From positions 124,001 through 188,000 of the forward strand of contig JAURFD010000004.1 of assembly GCA_030827125.1 (NCBI GenBank): a stretch of DNA of 64,000 nucleotides, written 5' to 3'. The DNA comes from Candidatus Nanopelagicales bacterium (GTDB taxonomy: Bacteria > Actinomycetota > Actinomycetes > S36-B12). The notes below the pieces were generated by a model that saw only the letters and a list, made by a program, of their open reading frames with translations, was not told where the DNA came from and ran no database searches. The position numbers and the translations under genes were made by a program. This document shows, one piece after another, positions 34,514-43,456 of the stretch (its first letter is position 1; each line of letters opens with the position of its first letter).

Positions 34514-35887
34514 ATGGACGAGACCGTGAATCAGCACAAGTACGTGCTGAGCGAAGATCAGATTCCGACGACGTGGTACAACCTGATCGCGGATCTGCCC
34601 GAACCCCCGCCGCCGCCGTTGCATCCCGGACGCTTGGATCCCGTCGGCCCCGACGATCTTGCGCCCCTGTTCCCGATGGACCTGATCATGCAAGAGGTCA
34701 CCGGTGAGCGGTACGTCGACATCCCCGGTGGCGTGCTCGATGTCTACCGCCAGTGGCGGCCGTCGCCGCTGTTCCGCGCGCATCGACTCGAGAAGGCTCT
34801 CGGCACCCCGGCCCGCATCTACTACAAGTACGAGGGTGTCTCCCCGGCCGGCTCGCACAAGCCCAACACCTCCGTGCCCCAGGCGTACTACAACAAGAAG
34901 GAGGGCACCAAGAAGCTCACCACCGAGACCGGTGCCGGGCAGTGGGGCACCGCCCTAGCCTTTGCCTGCGCGCTCTATGACCTCGAGTGCGAGGTGTGGC
35001 AGGTGGGTGCGTCGTACGACGCCAAGCCGTACCGACGCCTCATGATCGAAACCTTCGGCGCCACGATTCACCGCTCACCCAGCGACGTGACCGCGATCGG
35101 TCGCGAGTTGGCGAAGGACCCGAAGAACTGGTCGGGGTCCCTCGGTATCGCGATCTCCGAGGCTGTCGAGGTTGCCGCGATGGATCCGGACACCCGCTAC
35201 GCCCTCGGCTCGGTGCTCAACCACGTGCTGCTGCACCAGACGATCATCGGCGAAGAGGCCCTTCTCCAGTTGGAGATGGCGGGCGACACTCCCACGCACA
35301 TCGTGGGTTGCACCGGTGGTGGATCAAACTTCGCGGGCCTGTCGTTCCCGTTCCTCCGGGAGAAGCTCGCCGGCAAGATTAATCCGCAGATCACCGCTGT
35401 CGAGCCGGCGTCCTGCCCGTCACTGACACGTGGCACCTACGCATATGACTTCGGCGACACGGCAGGCATGACGCCGCTGATGAAGATGCACACGCTGGGA
35501 CACGAGTTCATCCCCGATCCCATTCATGCGGGTGGTCTCCGCTACCACGGCATGGCTCCGCTCATCTCCCACGTCTACGAATTGGGCCTCATGGATGCGG
35601 TCGCTATCCCGCAGACCGAGTGCTTCTCCGGAGCGGTGAAGTTCGCGCGGACGGAGGGCATCGTTCCGGCGCCGGAGCCGACGCATGCAATCGCCCAGGC
35701 CATCCGCCTGGCCGAGCAGGCCAAGGAGTCCGGCGAGGAGACCGTGATCCTCACGGCGTTGTGCGGCCACGGTCACTTCGATCTCGCCGCCTACGAGCAG
35801 TACCTGGCCGGATCGATGGTCGACGAGGAACTCACCGACGCCCGGTTCGCCGAGGCGCTCGAACACCTCCCCGCCGTTCCCGTCTGA
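34514..35887 (+). CDS. TrpB-like PLP-dependent enzyme (TrpB2 type)
   Basis: 457-aa tryptophan synthase beta-like protein of the longer TrpB2 class. PLP lysine in AGSHKPNTS (Lys116) and phosphate-binding CTGGGSNFAGL (about 262) are present, with the ETGAGQWG motif. No trpA or other trp genes are adjacent, so it may act alone, for example as a serine deaminase or indole-salvage enzyme (inference from family). ATG 34514 is preceded by GGAAGG with an 8-nt gap. Confidence 0.9.
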   Translation: MDETVNQHKYVLSEDQIPTTWYNLIADLPEPPPPPLHPGRLDPVGPDDLAPLFPMDLIMQEVTGERYVDIPGGVLDVYRQWRPSPLFRAHRLEKALGTPARIYYKYEGVSPAGSHKPNTSVPQAYYNKKEGTKKLTTETGAGQWGTALAFACALYDLECEVWQVGASYDAKPYRRLMIETFGATIHRSPSDVTAIGRELAKDPKNWSGSLGIAISEAVEVAAMDPDTRYALGSVLNHVLLHQTIIGEEALLQLEMAGDTPTHIVGCTGGGSNFAGLSFPFLREKLAGKINPQITAVEPASCPSLTRGTYAYDFGDTAGMTPLMKMHTLGHEFIPDPIHAGGLRYHGMAPLISHVYELGLMDAVAIPQTECFSGAVKFARTEGIVPAPEPTHAIAQAIRLAEQAKESGEETVILTALCGHGHFDLAAYEQYLAGSMVDEELTDARFAEALEHLPAVPV

Positions 35888-35897
35888 TCCCTTCCTT

Positions 35898-35960
35898 CGT
35901 CTTCCTTGCAGTTACCGCGGGCACATCGGCCACACAATCGCGGTAACTGCAAGGAAGACG
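35898..35960. repeat. 22-bp perfect inverted repeat between convergent genes
   Basis: Arms 35898-35919 and 35939-35960 are exact reverse complements (CGTCTTCC...TTACCGCG and its complement) separated by a 19-nt loop. It starts 10 bp after the TrpB-like stop and touches the end of the opposing methyltransferase gene. It could be a bidirectional terminator, but arms this long and a loop this large are unusual, and most convergent pairs here have no such element. It may instead be a palindromic mobile or REP-like repeat. Confidence 0.85.
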
Positions 35961-35961
35961 G

Positions 35962-36531
35962 TCAAGGCCGCTGCTCGAATACGTGGCGGCGTACCCACGC
36001 GTGCATGGCCACCGCGGCTGCCGCCCCGGCATTGATACTGCGGGTGGAGCCGAACTGGCTGATCGCGAGCATCTCGCAGCACAGGTCCTGCGCGGCGGGT
36101 GACAGACCCGGACCCTCCTGGCCGAAGATCATCACGCACGCACGGGGGATGTCATAGGTCTCGATGGGGACCGACCCCTCGATGTTGTCAATACCGATCA
36201 CCAGCAACCCGGCGTCGGCGGCCCACGCGCCGAAGTCTTCGACGGTTGGGTGGTGCCGCACGTGCTGGTAGCGATCGGTCACCATCGCGCCCCGACGGTT
36301 CCACCGCCGATTCCCCACGATGTGGACCTCGGCGGCGAGGAAGGCGTTCGCCGAACGAACGACCGAGCCGATGTTGGCGTCATGCTCGAAGTTCTCGATG
36401 GCCACATGGAAGGGATGGCGACGCTCATCGAGGTCGGCGACGATCGCCTCCATCGTCCAGTTCCGGTACCGATCCACGACGTTGCGGGTGTCGCCCTGCT
36501 TGAGAAGTTCAGGGTCAAGGCGCGGATCCAT
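35962..36531 (-). CDS. TrmH/SpoU-family RNA methyltransferase
   Basis: 189-aa SPOUT-class methyltransferase that 2'-O-methylates tRNA or rRNA. The three family motifs are visible: NFEHDANIGSVVRSANAF, VMIFGQEGPGLSP and ISQFGSTRSINAGAAAAVAMHAWVR, which form the knotted S-adenosylmethionine site. TAGGGT (36543-36538) ends 6 nt before the ATG, so it is probably leaderless, divergent from dedA. The target nucleotide is unknown. Confidence 0.9.
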   Translation of the reverse strand: MDPRLDPELLKQGDTRNVVDRYRNWTMEAIVADLDERRHPFHVAIENFEHDANIGSVVRSANAFLAAEVHIVGNRRWNRRGAMVTDRYQHVRHHPTVEDFGAWAADAGLLVIGIDNIEGSVPIETYDIPRACVMIFGQEGPGLSPAAQDLCCEMLAISQFGSTRSINAGAAAAVAMHAWVRRHVFEQRP

Positions 36532-36582
36532 GCCGCGACCCTAGTGCCGTCGGATCCACACCCGACGTCGTACGCTCGAAGG

Positions 36583-37242
36583 GTGCCCGACGTGACCTTG
36601 ACCCTGCTTGCCACCGTCTCGGCCCTCGGACCGGACTGGCTCAATCCCGAAACGCTGCTCACCAGCCTGGGCGACATCGCCTTCTGGGTCGTGCTGGGCA
36701 TCATCTTCGCCGAATGCGGGCTCCTCATCGGCTTCTTCCTCCCGGGCGACTCACTGCTGTTCGTCACCGGGCTCTTCATCGCCTCCGGCTACATCTCGAT
36801 CAACATCTGGCTGGCCTGTGCCATGCTCTTCGTTGCTGCGGTCGCCGGCAATGCCGCGGGCTACGGCATCGGCTACCAAGTGGGACCGGCTCTGTTCAAA
36901 CGCGAGGATTCGCGGCTGTTCAAGAGGGCCTACGTCGACAAGACCCACGCGTTCTTTGACAAGTACGGCGGCCGCGCGATCATCCTGGCGCGGTTCGTCC
37001 CCATCGTGCGCACCTTCATCACCGCGGTGGCCGGCGTCGGGCGCATGGACTTCAAGCGTTACATGCTCTACACCGCGATCGGCGGCCTGCTCTGGGCGGT
37101 GGGAGTAACCCTCCTTGGCTACTTCCTGGGCACGATCCCCGTCGTCGCGAACAACATCGAGGTCATCCTGATCCTCATCGTGCTCATCAGCGTGGTCCCC
37201 ATTGCCTTCGAGTGGCTACGCCACCGGCGGGCGACGCGCTAA
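36583..37242 (+). CDS. DedA-family membrane protein
   Basis: 219-aa VTT/DedA protein, a family of membrane proteins now linked to lipid scrambling/flipping and undecaprenyl-phosphate recycling. Typical blocks: FAECGLLIGFFLPGDSLLFVTG, GNAAGYGIGYQVGP, KTHAFFDKYGGRAIILARFVPIVRTF and the C-terminal hydrophobic region. GTG 36583 lies 6 nt after TACGCT (36571-36576), suggesting a leaderless start; GTG 36592 is the alternative. It overlaps pyrE by 4 bp at the 3' end. Confidence 0.9.
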   Translation: MPDVTLTLLATVSALGPDWLNPETLLTSLGDIAFWVVLGIIFAECGLLIGFFLPGDSLLFVTGLFIASGYISINIWLACAMLFVAAVAGNAAGYGIGYQVGPALFKREDSRLFKRAYVDKTHAFFDKYGGRAIILARFVPIVRTFITAVAGVGRMDFKRYMLYTAIGGLLWAVGVTLLGYFLGTIPVVANNIEVILILIVLISVVPIAFEWLRHRRATR

Positions 37243-37772
37243 AGACCGAGATCCGCCAAGGAGTACACCGCGCGGTATTCCAGACCGGCCGCCCGCACCG
37301 CGTCACCGGCGCCACGATCGACAATAACCGCAACACCGACCACGTCAGCGCCGCCCTCACGCAGCGCCTCCACGGCCGTCATCACGGACGAGCCGGTTGT
37401 CGAGGTGTCCTCCACGGCCACCACGCGCCGACCTGCGACATCCGGTCCTTCAATGCGTCGCTGCAAACCGTGAGCCTTGCCTTCCTTGCGGACGACGAAG
37501 GCATCACATCGATCGCCACGGTCCGCCGCGGCATGGAGCATCGCCGTGGCGACGGGATCGGCGCCGAGGGTGAGACCCCCGGCCGCGTCGTAGCCCCAGT
37601 CCCAGGTGAGATCGAGCATCACGCGGCCGACCAGAGGCGCCGCTTCAGCATCGAGCGTCACGCGTCGCAGGTCGACGTAGTAGTCCGCTTCGCGGCCACT
37701 GGACAAGATGACCTTGCCGTGGACGACCGCCTTATCGATGATCTGCTGCCGCAACTGATCCCTGTCACTCAT
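37239..37772 (-). CDS. pyrE: Orotate phosphoribosyltransferase
   Basis: 177-aa enzyme joining orotate to PRPP in pyrimidine synthesis. The N-terminal LSSGREADYYVDLRR and the PRPP motif VVAVEDTSTTGSS (about 118-130) are intact, with the GGLTLGADPVATAM substrate loop. TAGGGT (37785-37780) ends 7 nt before the ATG and no Shine-Dalgarno is present, so it is probably leaderless. It is divergent from the small gene at 37808 with only 35 bp between start codons. Confidence 0.93.
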   Translation of the reverse strand: MSDRDQLRQQIIDKAVVHGKVILSSGREADYYVDLRRVTLDAEAAPLVGRVMLDLTWDWGYDAAGGLTLGADPVATAMLHAAADRGDRCDAFVVRKEGKAHGLQRRIEGPDVAGRRVVAVEDTSTTGSSVMTAVEALREGGADVVGVAVIVDRGAGDAVRAAGLEYRAVYSLADLGL

Positions 37773-37807
37773 GCGCCCGACCCTAGGGCAGTGCCTAGGC
37801 TGGGGAC
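37773..37807. promoter_or_regulatory. Compact divergent leaderless promoter pair (pyrE / 37808)
   Basis: 35-bp intergenic region. Mirror-image -10 boxes: TAGGGT for pyrE (37785-37780) and TAGGCT for the right-hand gene (37796-37801), exactly 10 bp apart. Gaps to the start codons are 7 and 6 nt. Each promoter's -35 region falls within the other's transcribed region, so the two should compete for polymerase. The same geometry recurs at 63727-63761. Confidence 0.6.
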
Positions 37808-38242
37808 ATGCCGGTCGGTTCCGTCGTCCTGACTCCGGGTACGCCGCCGGTGTCCTGCGACCTACCCACCCTGGACCTGTCGAGTGAGACTCCCCGAGAG
37901 TCGGACTGGATACCCGTGGTGTCCCTCACCATCAGCCGGTCAGCATCCCAACTCCCTGAACCGGTTCTCCTTGTCCTGGCCGGACATCACGCGGTGCATG
38001 CGCCCGGGCTCGGCTTCGCCCAGCGATCCGCGCGACGATCGATCGCGGGATATCTCCTCGTGGATCCGGTACTCCCATCGGCGACCGCGCAGGACTGGCC
38101 TGATGCCCCCGTCACGGTCGTCATCACGCCCGATGCGGATGACGACAGCCGGAGCGCCGGACTCGCCGCGCGCCTACGCGGCTGGGAGGTCCTCGAAACA
38201 CCGTTCGTCGAGGCTCTCGGCGCAATCGTCCACCGACCGTAG
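37808..38242 (+). CDS. Small protein of unknown function (possible alpha/beta-hydrolase-like)
   Basis: 144-aa cytoplasmic protein without signal peptide or membrane helices. The pattern LLVLAGHHAVHAPGLGFA, RSIAGYLLVDPVLPS, VTVVITPDADDDSR and LRGWEVLETPFVEAL resembles the end of a degenerate alpha/beta-hydrolase fold, but no catalytic serine elbow is visible. TAGGCT ends 6 nt before the ATG, so it is leaderless and divergent from pyrE. It is probably real, judging by its promoter and tight fit between neighbours; function unknown. Confidence 0.65.
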   Translation: MPVGSVVLTPGTPPVSCDLPTLDLSSETPRESDWIPVVSLTISRSASQLPEPVLLVLAGHHAVHAPGLGFAQRSARRSIAGYLLVDPVLPSATAQDWPDAPVTVVITPDADDDSRSAGLAARLRGWEVLETPFVEALGAIVHRP

Positions 38243-38251
38243 GCGGGTCGG

Positions 38252-39025
38252 CTACCGGGCGCGAACTTGTCCGCCGGGACGACGAGCGCCCACCGCGCGC
38301 ACCAGCGGTCTCGGCAGGTATTGCGCCGCTAGCGACAGCACCTTGTACTGAGCACCGGCCACGCTCACCGGACGCCCCCTACGGGCATCCCGCAAGGCCG
38401 TGTCTACGACCTCCTGGGCATCGAGCCACATCCACGCCGGCAGAGCCTCCATGTCCATCCCCGCACGCTGATGGAACTGCGTGTGGGTGAAGCCCGGGCA
38501 TACGGCCACGACGTTCACTCCAGTGCCCGCCAATTCGATGGACAAGCTCTCGCTGAAGACCGTGACCCATGACTTGGACGCCGAGTACGTGCCTCCGGTG
38601 ATCCAACTCGCGACACTGCTGACATTGATGATGGCGCCCGTCCCGCGCTCCACCATGGTGGGGACCACCGCATGAGTCAGCCGCATCACCGCCGTCACGA
38701 GGACGTCGAGCATGCGCTGCTCCACGTCCAGATCGCCGGTGGAGAACTTCTGCGGTACGCCGAAACCCGCGTTGTTGACGAGGATCTCGATCGGGCGCTG
38801 GCGATCCCGGAGGCGGTCCTCGACTCGGGCCAGGTCAGAGCGCTCCGCGAGGTCGGCCGTCATGGTCTCGACCTCAACGCCCAGGGCCCGCAGTCGCTCG
38901 GCGACCTCGTCCAATCGGGTCTGGTCACGGGCGACCAAGCACAGATCGTGCCCCCGCGCGGCCAGGGTTTCGGCGAAGGTGAGCCCGATGCCGGACGTCC
39001 CTCCGGTGATGAGTGCCGTCCCCAC
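38252..39025 (-). CDS. SDR-family oxidoreductase (DltE/YohF-like)
   Basis: 257-aa classical short-chain dehydrogenase. TGxxxGIG motif (ITGGTSGIG, 6-14), NNAGFG, catalytic Ser and YSASK (near residues 140-152) are all present. The C-terminal region (ARRGRPVSVAGAQYKVLSLAAQYLPR) is hydrophobic and may contact membrane lipid, as in acyl-lipid or retinol-type SDRs. GTG start preceded by AGGAGGAC. Substrate unknown. Confidence 0.88.
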   Translation of the reverse strand: MGTALITGGTSGIGLTFAETLAARGHDLCLVARDQTRLDEVAERLRALGVEVETMTADLAERSDLARVEDRLRDRQRPIEILVNNAGFGVPQKFSTGDLDVEQRMLDVLVTAVMRLTHAVVPTMVERGTGAIINVSSVASWITGGTYSASKSWVTVFSESLSIELAGTGVNVVAVCPGFTHTQFHQRAGMDMEALPAWMWLDAQEVVDTALRDARRGRPVSVAGAQYKVLSLAAQYLPRPLVRAVGARRPGGQVRAR

Positions 39026-39105
39026 CGTGTCCTCCTCAAGTCCGGGAAATCTCCCAGAAAGTTACGCGTATTCGTCTGAGTGCACCATCCCCGCCCATCC
39101 TTGCC

Positions 39106-39111
39106 TACTCT
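39106..39111 (+). promoter_or_regulatory. -10 box of a leaderless promoter (protease gene)
   Basis: TACTCT ends 6 nt before the ATG at 39118; there is no Shine-Dalgarno. Confidence 0.5.
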
Positions 39112-39117
39112 GGCCCT

Positions 39118-40539
39118 ATGTCCCGCCGCCGTGTCTTAGCTGTCTCCGCTTCGGCACTGATCCTCGCGTCCATCGGCGTGACGACACCCGCAGCCCTAGC
39201 AGACCCAGTCCGCCCCCAGGTCGTCAACGGTCGCGACCCTTCGCCGGGAGAGATTCGCTCGCTCGTGTCCGTCTCTGCAGGGGGCTACTGGTGCGGGGGC
39301 ACGCTGGTAGATCCGCTCCATGTGATCACCGCCGGACACTGCAGCGTCAACGACAACGGATCGACCTTTCGCCCCAGCCAGGTCACCGTGAGGTGGGGAA
39401 GCAGCAAATACTTTGACGAGCAGCGGACCTACGCCGTCGCGCAGGTGACCACGCATCCGGAATACGACCGCAACACCTTGGACAACGACATCGCCGTTCT
39501 CACCCTGGCTAATCCGATCAGCGGTGCCACATCGATGGCGGTGGCAAGTGTTGCCGAGTCCCAGGCCGTCCTGACCGCTAGGAACTCAGTGCGTTCCGCC
39601 GGATATGGACGGCTGTCCTTCACTGGCGCGGGCTCCGACGTCCTGCAGGTCGCCGATCTCACGGTGATGTCCGACTCGGTCTGCGGTAGCCGCAACGGCA
39701 GCGAGCGGATCGACGGAATCACCTTCTACGGGGTGGACGTCGATACGGCGCATTTCGTTTGCGCGATCGGTGTCGTGCCGGGAACGACGAGGATCATCGA
39801 CACGTGTCAGGGGGACTCGGGCGGACCTCTCTTCAGCAATGACGCGACCCCGCGCCTCGTTGGTGTTGTGAGCAGCGGCTACGGCTGTGCCGGTGTGGAC
39901 GACAACGGTCCGATGGCGGAGAAGACCCCCGGCATCTACACCCGTGTCTCGGCCTACCTGCCCTGGCTCACCTCCCAAGGGGTGGATATCGGCACCGCGG
40001 CGCCCACTCCACGCATCGTGTCGGCCGTCCCGGGTGCGGACTCGCTCCTCGTGGTCGTCACCTCCGACGGAAACGTGAATTTCGACAACTACCAGATCTA
40101 CGTCGAGAACACCGCTAGTGCGGAAGACGCCTGGTATTGCACGGTGCCGAAGGGCGAGGACTCCTGCCTCTTTGACGATCTCACCCCGGGAGCGGAGTAC
40201 GCCGTCACCGTGCGCTACGAGGGCAGCGAGGAAGTGTCCGAGCCGACCTATGTCACGATCTCGGTCGTTCCCTCCGTCACCCCTCCGGTTCGCCCTGAGA
40301 TCACGAAGGGCTGGGACATGGGCGGCGGGAAGGTCAAAATCAAGGTGCGCGTAGGCCAGCAGCCGGAGAGCACAAAAGTATGGGTGCGGTGCACGTCGAA
40401 GGTGAAGAAGGCCAACGCCACCGTCAAGAACGGCCGGGCCAACCTCAGACTCACACCGGGGGCGAAGTACTCGTGCAAGGCGATCGCTGAGAACGTGGCG
40501 GGGCGCGCAGTATCCAAGGCATTCAGATTCACGCTCTAG
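39118..40539 (+). CDS. Secreted trypsin-like serine protease with Fn3-like C-terminal modules (first of two)
   Basis: 473-aa S1A protease. Signal peptide (MSRRRVLAVSASALILASIGVTTPAALA), a short propeptide ending before VVNGRDP, and the catalytic triad His74 (TAGHC), Asp124 (NDIAV) and Ser234 (GDSGGP). An Asp seven residues before Ser234 (IIDTCQG) predicts trypsin-like cleavage after Arg or Lys. After residue 290 come two fibronectin-III-like modules (SCLFDDLTPGAEYAVTV, NLRLTPGAKYSCKAIAENVAG). It is secreted. A second, related gene starts 5 bp downstream. Confidence 0.92.
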   Translation: MSRRRVLAVSASALILASIGVTTPAALADPVRPQVVNGRDPSPGEIRSLVSVSAGGYWCGGTLVDPLHVITAGHCSVNDNGSTFRPSQVTVRWGSSKYFDEQRTYAVAQVTTHPEYDRNTLDNDIAVLTLANPISGATSMAVASVAESQAVLTARNSVRSAGYGRLSFTGAGSDVLQVADLTVMSDSVCGSRNGSERIDGITFYGVDVDTAHFVCAIGVVPGTTRIIDTCQGDSGGPLFSNDATPRLVGVVSSGYGCAGVDDNGPMAEKTPGIYTRVSAYLPWLTSQGVDIGTAAPTPRIVSAVPGADSLLVVVTSDGNVNFDNYQIYVENTASAEDAWYCTVPKGEDSCLFDDLTPGAEYAVTVRYEGSEEVSEPTYVTISVVPSVTPPVRPEITKGWDMGGGKVKIKVRVGQQPESTKVWVRCTSKVKKANATVKNGRANLRLTPGAKYSCKAIAENVAGRAVSKAFRFTL

Positions 40540-40544
40540 TCACC

Positions 40545-42020
40545 ATGTCCTCCCTCTTCCGCCCACTTCTGGGCCTTGTCCTTGCCGCCTCGGTCGCGCT
40601 ACCCATAACGGCCGCTCAAGCGCAGGCCCCAGCATCGTCCTCACCCGCTCGACCCGAGGTCGTCAACGGGATCTCCGGACCTTCGGCAGACTTCGGCTTC
40701 CTCGTGGCTCTCGGCGATCGGTCCGTTGAACGCAAATACGGCATGGAGCGCGCCCAGTTCTGCGGCGGAGCACTTACAACGAGCTCGCTGGTGATTACCG
40801 CGGCTCACTGTGTCTTGGGTCGCACCGCCAAGGAGATCGTTATCGCGTCGTTCAGCGACGGAGATCTCGGCAGCGAGTCAGGCGTCATCGTCCGAGTCGA
40901 CAGCATCACCATTCATCCGAGGTTCAATCCCGACAGTCTGAGCAACGACATCGCCGTCATTCGCCTCTCGACCAAGCTCCCCGGCACTCCCACCGTCGCC
41001 CCCGCCAACGCAGCAGAGGCTGAGGTGCTCACGGCGCCACGTGCACCGGTGAGCGTGGCGGGGTGGGGAGCGACGACCCATCGGGAGCCCTGGCGGTACC
41101 CCCCGACCTATCGCGTCGGCAGCCTCGTCGCCTTCCCCGAGAGTGCTTGCGGCGGAGGTGAAGACTTCACCGTCGATGGCGTGCACTTTCGCGGCTATGA
41201 CTCACGCGACATCAGACCCAAGGTGATGCTGTGTGCCGAGGGCGTCCGGGGAGGAGAGCCGGTCGATGCTTGCGTGGGGGATTCCGGCGGCCCATTGATT
41301 GGCGGCGAAGGCCCAGCCCGGCGTCTTGTGGGAGTCGTGAGTTGGGGGCTCAACACCTGCGCGACAACCAAGGGGGCTGGTGTCTACTCGCGCGTCTCGG
41401 CGTTCAGCGAGTTCCTCGCCGGGGCCGGTGTGCCGATCACGCCGACGCCTGGCAATGAGCCACTCCCCCCAACGATTTCACGGTGGTCCACCACCACCAC
41501 GTCGATTTCTGTGACGGTGACCGCGGCGACTCGTGGGCCGCAGCCGGACTCGTACGCCGTGTCCGCCACCGACGCACAGGGCATGGTGTCGACGTGTCAG
41601 ATGCCGGCACCCGAGCGCCCCCGCACGGCGACATGCCGAATCGACGGCCTCGCGGCGGGCGCACCGTACTCAGTGACGGCCGTCGCCATTGCCGCCGATA
41701 TGCCCTCCGCACCATCGGTCGCCCGGACTATTCGGCCGGCCGGGCTGCCAGCCCGCCCGAAGATCACCTTCGCTCAGGCAAAGAACGGGGGCGTCGCCGG
41801 ATTCATCGTGGAGAGGATCAATGGGAACGGCTCACCGCTTACCCTCCGTGAGGTGCGATGTCGAGCGGATGGATTCCGCACACGGACAGCCCCTATTGAG
41901 AAGGACGGCATCGCACTCGTATCTCGACTCACCCGCGGCGTCACCTATTCCTGCGTCGCGGTCGTCGCAAATGAGTACGGAAAGTCGATCTCTTCGCGGG
42001 TCAGCCTCCGCGCACGCTGA
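40545..42020 (+). CDS. Secreted trypsin-like serine protease with Fn3-like C-terminal modules (second of two)
   Basis: 491-aa paralogue of the preceding protease. Signal peptide (MSSLFRPLLGLVLAASVALPITAAQA), then VVNGISG and the triad His88 (TAAHC), Asp135 (NDIAV) and Ser247 (VGDSGGP); Asp241 (VDACVG) again predicts trypsin-like specificity. Two Fn3-like modules follow (CRIDGLAAGAPYSVTAVAIA, LVSRLTRGVTYSCVAVVANEYG). It starts 5 bp after the first protease and ends at 42020, abutting the reductase gene. The two differ widely in surface loops, so the duplication is old. Confidence 0.92.
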   Translation: MSSLFRPLLGLVLAASVALPITAAQAQAPASSSPARPEVVNGISGPSADFGFLVALGDRSVERKYGMERAQFCGGALTTSSLVITAAHCVLGRTAKEIVIASFSDGDLGSESGVIVRVDSITIHPRFNPDSLSNDIAVIRLSTKLPGTPTVAPANAAEAEVLTAPRAPVSVAGWGATTHREPWRYPPTYRVGSLVAFPESACGGGEDFTVDGVHFRGYDSRDIRPKVMLCAEGVRGGEPVDACVGDSGGPLIGGEGPARRLVGVVSWGLNTCATTKGAGVYSRVSAFSEFLAGAGVPITPTPGNEPLPPTISRWSTTTTSISVTVTAATRGPQPDSYAVSATDAQGMVSTCQMPAPERPRTATCRIDGLAAGAPYSVTAVAIAADMPSAPSVARTIRPAGLPARPKITFAQAKNGGVAGFIVERINGNGSPLTLREVRCRADGFRTRTAPIEKDGIALVSRLTRGVTYSCVAVVANEYGKSISSRVSLRAR

Positions 42021-42040
42021 TGAGGACTACGCTGCCCTCC

Positions 42041-43006
42041 ATGCGAGCAGCGTTCTACGAGCAGCGGGGCGACTCTGGCGTGCTCCAGATCGACGAAATC
42101 GCAACCCCGGGACCGGGCGTGGGCGAGGTGCGTGTCCGGTTGGCCGTAGCCGCGGTGAACCCCACCGACTGGAAGATGCGGTCTCGAGGCGATGATCTTC
42201 CCGCTCCGCAGATCCCTGGCATGGACGGCGCCGGCGTCGTCGAGGCCGTCGGCCCCGGCGTCGACATTGGCCGCATCGGCGAGCGCGTGTGGATCTACCA
42301 CGCGGGCTACCAGCGACGGTGGGGCACCGCGGCGCAGTTCACCGTCGTGCCTGCGCGACAAGCGGTGCACCTTCCCGACGGTGTCGAACTCGATCAGGCC
42401 GCGGCACTGGGAATCCCCTACATCACCGCATACGGCTGCCTTCTTTGTGACGGGCCGATCGAGGGGCAGACCGTCCTGATCCATGGTGGCGCTGGTGCGG
42501 TCGGCCACGCGGCGATCCAGCTGGCGCGGCGCGCTGGTGCCCACGTCATCACCACAGTCAGTTCATCGGCAAAGGGAGAGTTGGCGATCGCAGCCGGCGC
42601 CCACGTCGTTATTGACTACACAGCGCCGGATGCCACAGAAGCGGTACGCCGAGCCGCGCCCGCGGGCGTGGATCGCATCATCGAGGTAGCTCTCACACGC
42701 AACATGGACATGGATCTCGCGGTGCTGGCCCCACACGGTGTCATCGTGACCTACGCGGCCGACAATGACGATCCGACGATTCCGGTGCGTGCGCTGATGA
42801 CGAACAACGTCACGCTGCGCTTTGCCATGGTCTACGGATTCGCGCCAGCGCTCATCGCTGCCGCCGTGGCGGAGATCACCGCCGCGCTCGCGTCCGGCGA
42901 ACTCCAACCTCTGCCCTTCATCCGCTTCCCCCTGGAGGAAACGGCGGCAGCCCACGACGCCGTCGAAGGCCGCGTCGCCGCGAAGGTGCTCATCGACATC
43001 CCGTAG
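42041..43006 (+). CDS. NADPH:quinone reductase-like zinc-free MDR oxidoreductase
   Basis: 321-aa medium-chain reductase: MRAAFYEQRGDSGVLQ, VAAVNPTDWKMRS, and the nucleotide loop VLIHGGAGAVGHAAIQLARRAGA (about 146-168). No structural zinc cysteines. I chose ATG 42041 because TACGCT (42028-42033) ends 7 nt upstream, a leaderless arrangement; the ATG at 42020 overlapping the protease stop is the alternative. Confidence 0.87.
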   Translation: MRAAFYEQRGDSGVLQIDEIATPGPGVGEVRVRLAVAAVNPTDWKMRSRGDDLPAPQIPGMDGAGVVEAVGPGVDIGRIGERVWIYHAGYQRRWGTAAQFTVVPARQAVHLPDGVELDQAAALGIPYITAYGCLLCDGPIEGQTVLIHGGAGAVGHAAIQLARRAGAHVITTVSSSAKGELAIAAGAHVVIDYTAPDATEAVRRAAPAGVDRIIEVALTRNMDMDLAVLAPHGVIVTYAADNDDPTIPVRALMTNNVTLRFAMVYGFAPALIAAAVAEITAALASGELQPLPFIRFPLEETAAAHDAVEGRVAAKVLIDIP

Positions 43007-43009
43007 TCG

Positions 43010-43456
43010 TCAGCGACCCTCGCTATCCAGTTCGGTGAGGAGATCCACACGACGTTGGTGTCGGCCACCGTCAAAACCCGTTGAAAGGAATACTCCGAGC
43101 GCATGCTCGGCCTCCGCAACCGCCGTAATGCGAGCCCCGAAACAGGCCACATTCGCGTTGTTGTGCCGCCTGACGAGTTCAGCGTCCTCTGCGGTGCGCA
43201 CCACGCCGGCTCGCACACCGGGAATCTTGTTGGCCGCCATACAGATGCCCTCACCACTGCCACATACGGCGACACCGAGATCGGCATCTCCATCGGCCAC
43301 CGTGCGCCCCACAGCCGCGCCGAACACCGGATAGTCGCAGGAGTCGGTCGAGTCGGTCCCGACGTCGACGACCTCGTGCCCCTGCTCACGTAGCCACGCG
43401 TGGAGGGCATCCTTCAGCGGGAACCCCGCGTGATCGCTCCCGATGACAACCTTCAT
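43010..43456 (-). CDS. rpiB: Ribose-5-phosphate isomerase B
   Basis: 148-aa isomerase of the RpiB/LacA-B family, interconverting ribose-5-phosphate and ribulose-5-phosphate. The N-terminal VVIGSDHAGFPLKD, the catalytic CGSGEGICMAANKIPGVRAG (Cys in the actinobacterial type) and RRHNNANVACFGAR are diagnostic. The start is ATG 43456, overlapping the end of xylB by 4 bp. It completes the pentose module with xylB, rbsK and rbsD. Confidence 0.92.
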   Translation of the reverse strand: MKVVIGSDHAGFPLKDALHAWLREQGHEVVDVGTDSTDSCDYPVFGAAVGRTVADGDADLGVAVCGSGEGICMAANKIPGVRAGVVRTAEDAELVRRHNNANVACFGARITAVAEAEHALGVFLSTGFDGGRHQRRVDLLTELDSEGR

